Of a stretch of DNA of 8,858 bases, positions 1 through 5,122 are shown one piece after another. The notes under the pieces are model-generated. The model did no database searches and was not told the origin of the DNA. It worked only from the letters and a program-made list of their open reading frames with translations. Both the position numbers and the translations under genes were made by a program. Source of the stretch: JAWLGW01 sp964569055 (GTDB taxonomy: Bacteria > Planctomycetota > J058); NCBI GenBank assembly GCA_964569055.1, contig CAZMSZ010000324.1, forward strand, positions 1 to 8,858. Direction: 5' to 3'. Within the stretch, counting starts at the first letter, position 1; each line of letters opens with the position of its first letter.

Positions 1-375
1 GAGCGTGTCGCCGCGCTGCGGTCGGCTGGGTTGGTGCCGTGGTTCTGCGACATGGGCGAAGCGATCGTCACCGGCTCGAGCGAGGCCTTCGCGGCTGGGC
101 TCAACGCCTGGCTGACGTTTCACAAGCGCCAAACCCAGCGGGGCCGGCACAGCTTCAACTCGCCGTTGGGCTTTCTGTCGATCGACGCTTGCGCCTTCTG
201 CACGGTCGCGGCGAGCCGGGGGATCGAGGTTCGGGTCGACAAGAAGTTCAGCCCGGCCAAGGTCCAGATCCTGTTCATCATGCTCGAGGACCTCGAGAAT
301 CCCCCCAGCCATATCCAAGTCGAGTTCGTCCCCGAGCTCTACCGCGTGCGACCGCCCTGGGCAGGGCAGATCTAG
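1..375 (+). CDS. C-terminal part of an unrecognised protein, weakly Imm49-like (5' end outside window)
   Basis: The reading frame is open from the first base and ends at TAG 373-375, giving the last 124 residues of a longer protein; the start lies upstream. No signal peptide or membrane helix is visible in this part. It contains a helix-rich stretch followed by a segment resembling the C-terminal pattern I associate with Imm49-type immunity proteins: an aromatic/Leu turn (GFLSIDACAFCTVAASRG), a Gly-Ile-x-Val strand, then a short C-terminal tail. The match is from memory and weak, so the function is unassigned. The next gene starts 29 nt downstream on the same strand, so it is probably the upstream member of a three-gene unit. 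An Imm49 identity would suggest a polymorphic-toxin context, but no toxin is visible here. Confidence 0.6.
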   Translation, partial: ERVAALRSAGLVPWFCDMGEAIVTGSSEAFAAGLNAWLTFHKRQTQRGRHSFNSPLGFLSIDACAFCTVAASRGIEVRVDKKFSPAKVQILFIMLEDLENPPSHIQVEFVPELYRVRPPWAGQI

Positions 376-404
376 CCCATGCCGGAGCCCTGCGCGGAGG
401 GCCG

Positions 405-1331
405 GTGAGGCTGCGCGTCGCCGAGACCTGGGGGGCCCGCGACCCGGTGTTCGGAATCCGCGCCATCGCTGCGTCGCCGAGCGGCGATCGCGTGTTCCAT
501 GCCCGGGCGGACCGGATCCTCGTACGCCAAGCAGGCGCGACCGAGACCGTCGGCAGCCATGGTGCCGAGGTTCGCTGCCTGGCGCTGTCCCCCGACGGGC
601 GGCGGCTGCTGAGCGGCGGGTTCGACAAGGTGATTCGGCTGTGGGACCTCAGCCGGGGGGTAGTGCTCCACGAGCTCGCGAAGCATCGCGGCACCATTGC
701 GAGCGTACACTTCCTCCCGGACGGCGAGCGGGCGCTCTCGGGCGCGGATCGCACGTTGCGCCTGTGGGATCTCGAAACGGGGCGGACGATCCGAGTCTTC
801 AAGCCGCACCCCAACTTCCCCGCCGTGTCCAGCCTGGCGCTCTCGCCGGACGGTGCGCTCGCCATGGCCGGAGGCGTTCGCACGGTCGCGTGGTGGAAGC
901 TCGACTCACGTCAGGTGTGGCGACTCAAGCTGTACGACCGACGGCGACGCAACTTGGCGGTCGAGCCTCATTGCGCGGCGTTCCTGCCGAGCGGGGACCG
1001 CGTGCTGTGGGGAAGCGAGGACCACCTGCTGACCCTGACGGACGTGGCCACGGGGGAGGACCTCCACGTGTTCGACCGGCACCAAAGCCGCGTGGTGGGG
1101 GTGGCGTGCTTCAACGAGCGCTACGCCGTCTCGGCCGCCTCGCACGGCGCCGTGCAGACATGGGATCTCGCGGAGCGCACGCCCGGCCCTTCGCACGCGC
1201 TCAGCTCGGAGCCGCCGCAGCGGAGGCTTCGTCCCACCAGCGTGTGGTGCCTGACCGCCGGACCCGACTGGGTCGCGGTCGGCTTGGCCGGCGGCGAGTG
1301 CGTCCGGTTCGCCGTGGAGGCGGACGCCTAG
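405..1331 (+). CDS. WD40-repeat beta-propeller protein, about seven blades
   Basis: A 308-residue protein made almost entirely of WD40 repeats, probably a single cytoplasmic seven-bladed propeller acting as a protein-interaction platform. Blades can be read at roughly residues 18-42, 52-91, 94-133, 135-175, 190-220, 225-257 and 275-305. The best have the classic ending, IRLWDL at 77-82 and LRLWDL at 118-123, preceded by S-P-D-G type turns (62-65, 147-150). The outer blades are degenerate; blade 4 ends in Trp-Trp-Lys-Leu rather than Trp-Asp. There is no signal peptide, transmembrane helix, kinase or enzymatic domain. I chose GTG 405 because GGAGG (396-400) lies 4 nt upstream and the fold starts just after it; the frame is open further upstream but there it overlaps the preceding gene. 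The partner and function are unknown; the neighbours suggest it works with the products on either side. Confidence 0.85.
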   Translation: MRLRVAETWGARDPVFGIRAIAASPSGDRVFHARADRILVRQAGATETVGSHGAEVRCLALSPDGRRLLSGGFDKVIRLWDLSRGVVLHELAKHRGTIASVHFLPDGERALSGADRTLRLWDLETGRTIRVFKPHPNFPAVSSLALSPDGALAMAGGVRTVAWWKLDSRQVWRLKLYDRRRRNLAVEPHCAAFLPSGDRVLWGSEDHLLTLTDVATGEDLHVFDRHQSRVVGVACFNERYAVSAASHGAVQTWDLAERTPGPSHALSSEPPQRRLRPTSVWCLTAGPDWVAVGLAGGECVRFAVEADA

Positions 1332-1365
1332 CCTGGTGGGCCGCCAAGAGAGGCCGCAAAGGAGC

Positions 1366-1372
1366 AAGGAGG
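1366..1372 (+). promoter_or_regulatory. Strong ribosome binding site for the 1380 gene
   Basis: AAGGAGG lies 7 nt before the ATG at 1380 and is close to the ideal anti-Shine-Dalgarno complement, which fixes this start. It sits in the 48-nt gap after the WD40 gene, where I see no convincing promoter, consistent with co-transcription. Confidence 0.8.
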
Positions 1373-1379
1373 GCTCGCC

Positions 1380-2138
1380 ATGGGAGTCGACTACGGGATC
1401 CAGCTGCAGTGCCCGCCCAAGGAGGCGCTCGGTGACGACCTGCTCGGACTGGTCAAGCTGCGGAGCAGGGCTCGCGTGTTGCGCGCGGTGGCCGGCGACG
1501 AGGAGGCCGCGGCGGCGCGGGTGCGGGACGTGCGGCGGGAAGGGACCGAGACGGAGGAGCGCGAGGTCACGCTCGACGAGCTCGAGCGGGCCGCGGCCCC
1601 GCTCGCCGAGCACGCGCCAGCCTGTGCGGACTGCCCTGCCAACCTCCTCGACGACAGCTACGGTTGCGTCGGTTCGATCCCCTATCCGATCTCGAGCCAG
1701 GGTGAAGCCTGGCTGCTCGAGCGACTGCCGGCCAGGGTGGACGAGCCGCCGGGCGCGCTCCTCCTCAAGGCGCTGCGGGACTTCGGCCTCGACGGCCAGC
1801 GCGGGAGCATGATGCGCGCCCAAGGGCTCCTGGAGGCGACGCAAGCGCAGGGCGCGCGGTGGGGCGAGGTGATCGTGTCGTCCGATCAGCTCCTCGAGTA
1901 TCTGTTCTTCTGCGAGCAGGGTACGGCGGTCACGCGGCTGACGCTCCTCTCGTTCGGTGCGGTCGCGGTTCCCGAGCAGCCCGAGGAGCTGTGGGCGATC
2001 GTGCGGGGTGAACGGCCCCTCCCGCCCTACGAGCTCGCAGGCACGGAGGGCGACCCGACGGTCGCGGCGCTCGTCCGGTTCTTCGCGGCCATGCACCGGG
2101 CGGCCAGCCTGGGCACGTCTGTGTGGGTCGCGCCATAG
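1380..2138 (+). CDS. Uncharacterised protein with C-x2-C-P-A-N ... G-C cysteine motif
   Basis: A 252-residue soluble protein of unknown function with no signal peptide or membrane segment. Its notable feature is a compact motif at residues 82-104: Cys82-x2-Cys85-Pro-Ala-Asn, then Gly95-Cys96, then Ile100-Pro-Tyr-Pro-Ile, followed by a Glu-x-Trp-Leu-Leu helix (109-113). The spacing C-x2-C-x10-C could form a metal or Fe-S site with a fourth ligand elsewhere (Cys11 and Cys178 are the other cysteines), but it could equally be structural. The N-terminus (Gly-Val-Asp-Tyr-Gly) and the C-terminal part (about 160-252, alternating strands and helices) look folded; 40-75 is charged and helical. I have a vague memory of similar motifs in hypothetical proteins of other bacteria but cannot name the family. 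It follows the WD40 gene by 48 nt and ends at TAG 2136-2138, converging on the DUF202 gene. Confidence 0.85.
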   Translation: MGVDYGIQLQCPPKEALGDDLLGLVKLRSRARVLRAVAGDEEAAAARVRDVRREGTETEEREVTLDELERAAAPLAEHAPACADCPANLLDDSYGCVGSIPYPISSQGEAWLLERLPARVDEPPGALLLKALRDFGLDGQRGSMMRAQGLLEATQAQGARWGEVIVSSDQLLEYLFFCEQGTAVTRLTLLSFGAVAVPEQPEELWAIVRGERPLPPYELAGTEGDPTVAALVRFFAAMHRAASLGTSVWVAP

Positions 2139-2153
2139 GCCAGGATGGGTTCG

Positions 2154-2195
2154 CCGCTGACGGCTCCGCGCTTGGGTGCGCGAGGCGGTCAGCGG
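2154..2195. terminator. Imperfect hairpin between convergent genes, candidate bidirectional terminator
   Basis: Outer arms CCGCTGAC (2154-2161) and GTCAGCGG (2188-2195) pair perfectly, and inner arms CGCGC (2167-2171) and GCGCG (2178-2182) close a TTGGGT loop, with a short imperfect segment between. The element spans the 50-nt gap between the plus-strand stop at 2138 and the minus-strand stop at 2189, and its right arm includes that stop codon. There is no T-tract on either side, so it may act through stem stability or need Rho. Position is the main support. Confidence 0.5.
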
Positions 2196-2539
2196 AGCGC
2201 GAGGTATCCCGCGAGGCCCAGCCCGGAGGCGGCGATCGTGGCGGCGAGAGCGATCACCGGGCCGGGGGCGGGCACGTGGTCCTGGCCCGCGACGATGGCG
2301 CGATGCGCGTCCAGGAAGCGGAAGATCGCCATCACCAGCGTCGCCGAGCCGAGGACGAGCAGCCCCTCGCCGACGGCCAGCGTGCCGCCGCCTACGACAG
2401 GCTCCTCGCCGACCTCGGGGAGCAACACGCCCAGACGCGCCACGACGAACCCGAAGGCCATCAGGCCGAGCGCGGTGCGCATCCACGCCAGGAGCGTGCG
2501 CTCGTTCGCCTGCAGGATACGAAGGTCGGGGCCGCTCAT
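2189..2539 (-). CDS. DUF202 (YidH-like) small three-helix inner-membrane protein
   Basis: A 116-residue membrane protein. Residues 9-21 contain the DUF202 signature (LQANERTLLAWMR), followed by hydrophobic helices at about 23-41, 55-75 and 94-114. The N-terminus is predicted cytoplasmic. DUF202 proteins include bacterial YidH, and the fold is shared with the membrane part of eukaryotic VTC polyphosphate polymerase subunits; the bacterial role is not well defined. ATG 2539-2537 begins one base after the TGA of the FHA gene (TGA-A-ATG), so translation is probably coupled and the two products are expected at related amounts. No Shine-Dalgarno of its own is evident, which also fits coupling. Length is normal for a stand-alone DUF202 protein. 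It is the last gene of the minus-strand block. Confidence 0.88.
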   Translation of the reverse strand: MSGPDLRILQANERTLLAWMRTALGLMAFGFVVARLGVLLPEVGEEPVVGGGTLAVGEGLLVLGSATLVMAIFRFLDAHRAIVAGQDHVPAPGPVIALAATIAASGLGLAGYLALR

Positions 2540-2540
2540 T

Positions 2541-4169
2541 TCAGAATTCGAGCGAGCTGAGGTCGTCGCCCACGGCGGCCGGCGAGCGGCCCGAGCCGCT
2601 CGACAGGCCGAGCTGGCGGCGGAGCCGGTCGATCTCGTCCTCCTTCTCGATCATCTCCTCGGTCACGAGGTCGAGCTCGTGCACCCGCTCCTCGAGCTGG
2701 GCGCGCAGCTCGGCGGCCTCGCGCTCGAGGGCCACCACGCGCTGGGCGAGGCGGACGAGCTCCTCGTCGCGCAGCACGCGGGCGGCGGCCTCGACCGCCT
2801 GGGGCGCCTGGGCGCGCGCCGCCTGCAGCGCCGCGCGCAGCCGGCGGACCTCGTCCTCGAGCTGGGCGCGCTCGGCGGCGAGCTGTCCCGCCAGGCCGCG
2901 CGCCTCGCCGGCCGGGGCGCCGCTGGTGGCGGGCGCCCGGGGCGCCGCCGGCGGCGGGGGCGGCGGCGGGGGAGCGGGAGCGCCGCCGGCGAAGGGGTCG
3001 AACGCTGGGCCGGGCCCGAGCGGCGCGGTGGGCCGGCGCGGCGCAGCCGGGGGCGGCGGCGGAGGCGCGAGGCTCGCCTCGGCGCGCTCGTGCTCCTCGA
3101 TCATGCGGTTGACGCGCTCGGTGTCGATCGGCTGCGTCCGCATCTCGCTCGGGACCATGGCGTCGGTGCTCTTGGTGAGCGTCCCGCTGGGGCGCGAGCG
3201 CGGCCGCTCGGCCGAGGCGAGCAGGTCCGGTCCGTCGGGATCGCCGAGCAGGTCGGCGATCTCCTTGCTGCTCGGCGCGGGGAGCTCGAGCTCGTCCTCC
3301 CCCTGCAGGTCGGACAGGCTGAGCGAGCGCCCGGTCGGGGCGCCGGGCGCGCCCCGGCCGAGCGACGGGAGCTCTCCATCGCCGAGGGTCTCCGCGAACG
3401 GGTTGCCGCCCCGGCCCCGGTCGTCGAACGAGAGCCCGGCCATGCGCGCGTCGACATCGGGCCCGCGCCCGGCGTCCCGCAGCCGGCCCGACCCGGCGAA
3501 GGGATCCGCGACGCTCTCGCCGCCGTCGCCGAAGCCGAGGTCGGGCCCCGAGGCGAACGGGTCGATCGAGCGCTCGAACGGGTCGCGGTCCTTCACGCCC
3601 TCGCGCGCGCTCCCCGAGCCGCTCCAGCGCGGCGCGAGGTCGTCCTCCTGGAACCCGGCCGAGGCGAACGGGTCCCGACGCGACCCCGGATCGACCAGGG
3701 GCGGGCTGACGCTCGACTCGGCGAACACGCCCGCGGTCGAGGAAGGGAAGCGGTCGCGCTCCGGGCTCCGCCCCGGCGCCGCGACCGCGGGCCGCGCGCC
3801 AGTCGGCCGCGGCGCGGGCGGCGCCGGCCCGCCGAGGTGGCTGACGTCGAACGGCGCCGGCCCGACCGCGGCGGCCGCGGGCGCGAGGAAGATCACGTGG
3901 GTCTTCCCGAAGAAGATGATGTCCTCGTGCCGGAGCTGCTCGCGCTTGACGCGCACGCAGTTGACGTAGGTCCCGTTGGTCGAGCCGAGGTCCTCGAGCC
4001 ACACCGCCCCGTCCGGCTTCACGAGCACGCGAGCGTGGTCCCACGAGACCCAGGGATCGTCGATCGTGATCGTGGCGCTCTGGCGGTGGCCGATCACGTG
4101 GTCCACCCCCGGCGCCAAATCGTAGATCTGGCCCTGCCGTTTCCCGTTGAGGACCTGCAGGCGAGGCAA
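2541..4169 (-). CDS. FHA-domain protein with DPF/NPF repeats, proline-rich linkers and C-terminal coiled coil
   Basis: A 542-residue cytoplasmic, scaffold-like protein. Residues 1-95 form a forkhead-associated domain: Ile26-Gly27-His28-Arg29, Ser42-Trp-Asp-His45, and LEDLGSTNGTYVN (58-70). FHA domains bind phosphothreonine peptides made by Ser/Thr kinases. The usual Gly-Arg pair is Gly-His-Arg and the Ser-Arg-x-His motif has Trp in place of Arg. Residues 96-425 are low-complexity, with five DPF and one NPF tripeptide (166, 196, 203, 222, 256, 391), Pro runs at 369-374 and 400-407, and a Ser/Thr-rich patch (328-350) before a short helix (351-367). Residues 426-519 are heptad-like coiled coil rich in Glu, Arg, Ala and Leu, ending in an acidic tail. 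I chose TTG 4169 because GGGAGG lies 5 nt upstream and the FHA fold begins at once; the more distal TTG at 4232 coincides with the predicted -35 box. No kinase or phosphatase is nearby in this window. Confidence 0.85.
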   Translation of the reverse strand: MPRLQVLNGKRQGQIYDLAPGVDHVIGHRQSATITIDDPWVSWDHARVLVKPDGAVWLEDLGSTNGTYVNCVRVKREQLRHEDIIFFGKTHVIFLAPAAAAVGPAPFDVSHLGGPAPPAPRPTGARPAVAAPGRSPERDRFPSSTAGVFAESSVSPPLVDPGSRRDPFASAGFQEDDLAPRWSGSGSAREGVKDRDPFERSIDPFASGPDLGFGDGGESVADPFAGSGRLRDAGRGPDVDARMAGLSFDDRGRGGNPFAETLGDGELPSLGRGAPGAPTGRSLSLSDLQGEDELELPAPSSKEIADLLGDPDGPDLLASAERPRSRPSGTLTKSTDAMVPSEMRTQPIDTERVNRMIEEHERAEASLAPPPPPPAAPRRPTAPLGPGPAFDPFAGGAPAPPPPPPPPAAPRAPATSGAPAGEARGLAGQLAAERAQLEDEVRRLRAALQAARAQAPQAVEAAARVLRDEELVRLAQRVVALEREAAELRAQLEERVHELDLVTEEMIEKEDEIDRLRRQLGLSSGSGRSPAAVGDDLSSLEF

Positions 4170-4174
4170 GACGA

Positions 4175-4180
4175 CCTCCC
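4175..4180 (-). promoter_or_regulatory. Ribosome binding site that selects the TTG start of the FHA gene
   Basis: On the minus strand GGGAGG is followed by TCGTC and then TTG (4169-4167). The 5-nt spacing and the immediate onset of the FHA fold (Pro-Arg-Leu-Gln-Val) favour this start over the TTG 63 nt upstream. Confidence 0.7.
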
Positions 4181-4203
4181 ACCGCGTCGAGGCTGCCGAC
4201 GCA

Positions 4204-4232
4204 ACTGTAGCTGCCAGCGCGACTCGCGGCAA
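4204..4232 (-). promoter_or_regulatory. Candidate sigma70-type promoter of the FHA-DUF202 pair
   Basis: On the minus strand, TTGCCG (4232-4227, 4 of 6 match to TTGACA) is followed by exactly 17 nt and TACAGT (4209-4204, 4 of 6 match to TATAAT). Transcription would begin near 4197, leaving a leader of about 28 nt that holds the GGGAGG site and the TTG start. Spacing and placement are good; the hexamers alone would not be decisive in GC-rich DNA. Confidence 0.45.
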
Positions 4233-4311
4233 ACGGATGGGACTCGGACACGCGGGCGGCTTCGGCTCGGCGCCGCGCTCAGGACGCCCCTGCCCGAGCC
4301 CGACCCTCGCC

Positions 4312-4327
4312 GAGCTCCCGGGAGCTC
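4312..4327. promoter_or_regulatory. 16-bp perfect palindrome, possible operator
   Basis: GAGCTCCCGGGAGCTC equals its own reverse complement over all 16 bases. It lies about 80 nt upstream of the candidate FHA promoter and 6 nt before the tandem repeat. A perfect palindrome without a loop suits a dimeric DNA-binding protein better than a terminator. No regulator gene is in the window, and GC-rich DNA makes such sites somewhat likelier by chance. Confidence 0.35.
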
Positions 4328-4333
4328 CCCGGC

Positions 4334-4626
4334 CTCTTCTCTTCTACAGCCAAAAGGAGCGCTCGAACCAGCGACAGCCCCCCCGCCGCAAGTGGCAAGG
4401 AGCCGTCCTGCTTTCCTGTTTTTCCTGCTTTCCTGCCTATCTCTTCTCTTCTACAGCCAGAAGGAGCGTTCGAACCAGCGACAGCCCCCCCCGCCGCAAG
4501 TGGCAAGGAGCCGTCCTGCTTTCCTGTTTTTCCTGCTTTCCTGCCTATCTCTTCTCTTCTACAGCCGGAAGGAGCGTTCGAACCAGCGACAGCCCCCCGC
4601 CAGCCCCACCCAAGGAGCCTTCCTGC
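4334..4626. repeat. Tandem repeat, 107/108-bp unit, two full copies and one partial
   Basis: Unit 1 runs 4334-4440 (107 bp), unit 2 4441-4548 (108 bp), and unit 3 starts at 4549, clear to about 4601 and degenerate to about 4626. Each unit begins with CTCTTCTCTTCTACAGCC. Units 1 and 2 differ by two substitutions (A to G and C to T) and one base in a C run (7 versus 8), so the duplication looks recent. Each full unit also contains a nested direct repeat, CCTGCTTTCCTG twice separated by five T (first at about 4408-4419, second at about 4425-4436). Copies 2 and 3 carry the 8-bp palindrome GTTCGAAC. The units are poorer in G than the flanking DNA. Confidence 0.9.
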
Positions 4627-4629
4627 CCC

Positions 4630-5010
4630 TTACTCTCCGGGCCCCGACTCGACCTGCGCCCCAGCCGCCCCCGTGTCGGCGGGCGCCAGCAGCTTGAGCC
4701 CGACGATGCCGGCCACGATCAAGGCGATGCAGGCCAGCCGCCGGGGATCGCGGGGCTCGCCGAGGAGGGCGACCCCGAGGATGGAGGTGCCGACCGCGCC
4801 GATCCCCGTCCAGACCGCGTACCCCGTCCCGACGGGGAGCGCCCGCAGGGCCTGCGCCAGGCCCCAGAAGCTGGCGAGCATCGCGATCACGGTGAACGCC
4901 GTGACCACGGGGCGGCGGAAGCCGTCGCTGTACTTGAGCCCGATCGCCCAGGCCACCTCGAGGAGGCCCGCGGCGAGGAGCCAGGTCCAGGCGCGCTGGG
5001 TCGGGGTCAG
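4630..5010 (-). CDS. gdx (sugE): SMR-family guanidinium exporter (Gdx/SugE type), probable CTG start
   Basis: A four-helix inner-membrane proton antiporter of the small multidrug resistance family, 126 residues from the proposed start. The sequence follows SugE/Gdx closely: TM1 contains Gly15-Leu-Leu-Glu18-Val-Ala-Trp-Ala-Ile-Gly-Leu-Lys-Tyr27, where Glu18 matches the essential TM1 carboxylate (Glu13/14 in characterised members). TM2 is about 36-53, TM3 about 60-83 with PVGTGYAVWTGIGAVG (59-74), TM4 about 91-108 with Gly-Leu-Lys. The Trp-Ala-Ile-Gly-Leu-Lys-Tyr signature favours the guanidinium exporters over Qac-type multidrug pumps. A start at GTG 4956 would remove Glu18 and half of TM1. 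The only NTG codon between the upstream in-frame stop (5107-5109) and TM1 is CTG 5010-5008, behind GGGAGG with 5-nt spacing. The tail (109-126) is an unusual soluble extension. It lies 112 nt after icd. Confidence 0.85.
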   Translation of the reverse strand: MTPTQRAWTWLLAAGLLEVAWAIGLKYSDGFRRPVVTAFTVIAMLASFWGLAQALRALPVGTGYAVWTGIGAVGTSILGVALLGEPRDPRRLACIALIVAGIVGLKLLAPADTGAAGAQVESGPGE

Positions 5011-5015
5011 GGGAT

Positions 5016-5021
5016 CCTCCC
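5016..5021 (-). promoter_or_regulatory. Strong Shine-Dalgarno in front of the CTG start of gdx
   Basis: On the minus strand GGGAGG is followed by ATCCC and then CTG (5010-5008). No ATG, GTG or TTG occurs in frame between the upstream stop (5107-5109) and TM1, so this site is the main evidence for CTG initiation. Confidence 0.65.
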
Positions 5022-5041
5022 GGGGCGGGGCCCCAAAGCAG

Positions 5042-5077
5042 GGAAGCCACCGGACGGCGCTGCGCCCGGTGGCTTCC
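5042..5077 (-). terminator. 12-bp-stem hairpin after icd, terminator or attenuator before gdx
   Basis: GGAAGCCACCGG (5042-5053) and CCGGTGGCTTCC (5066-5077) form a perfect 12-bp stem with a 12-nt loop. On the minus strand it ends 31 nt before the gdx start and is followed by CTGCTTTGGGG, so the T-tract is short. It may end the sucC-sucD-icd transcript, or partly attenuate read-through into gdx. Confidence 0.6.
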
Positions 5078-5106
5078 TCGTGCGAGGCCGGGCGACGCCG
5101 CCCGGC
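5076..5106. other. Two further dyads packed against the icd terminator
   Basis: CCTCG-TG-CGAGG (5076-5087) and GCCGGGCG-ACGC-CGCCCGGC (5087-5106, 8-bp stem, 4-nt loop) follow each other and share end bases with the hairpin at 5042-5077, giving three dyads in 65 bp. The 8-bp stem begins 16 nt after the icd stop and probably forms the first part of a tandem terminator. No T-tract follows it. Confidence 0.55.
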
Positions 5107-5122
5107 TCATCGTAGTCGCTCG

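Larger units (their letters stand above)
4170..4629. other. 460-nt gene-free stretch between gdx and the FHA gene
   Basis: It lies between two minus-strand genes and holds, from left to right, the FHA ribosome binding site, a candidate promoter (4204-4232), a 16-bp palindrome (4312-4327) and a tandem repeat of pyrimidine-rich units (4334-4626). Open frames crossing it are not believable as genes: the repeat units differ in length by one base, so no frame is kept. I see no tRNA, no transposase remnant and no terminal inverted repeats. Confidence 0.7.

Noticed and set aside
379..408. ATG at 379 as a start for the WD40 gene
   Set aside because: It is in another frame and meets a TGA at 406-408 after nine codons; GTG 405 is in frame with the propeller and has a ribosome binding site.
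4170..4232. TTG 4232 as the start of the FHA gene
   Set aside because: It overlaps the predicted -35 box, adds 21 Ala/Val/Ser-rich residues before the fold, and lacks as good a ribosome binding site as TTG 4169.
4461..4484. tRNA-like T-arm (GTTCGAAC) within the tandem repeat
   Set aside because: Only the T-loop-like octamer is present; there is no acceptor stem, anticodon arm or D-arm in the right geometry, and unit 1 breaks the palindrome.
4334..4626. CRISPR array
   Set aside because: The repeats are over 100 bp and directly abut each other without unique spacers, and there are no cas genes.
2145..4697. Open plus-strand frame of 850 codons opposite the FHA gene, including hydrophobic repeats near 4400-4560
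   Set aside because: Antisense shadow of the FHA gene. The repeated hydrophobic peptide comes from the pyrimidine-rich tandem repeat, whose units differ by one base (107 versus 108), so the frame is not conserved.
5011..5122. Guanidine riboswitch in front of gdx
   Set aside because: Two hairpins before a guanidinium exporter suggest the mini-ykkC class, but on the gdx-coding strand the loops are not ACGR (the short stem has GCGT), and I see no ykkC-I or class III signature.
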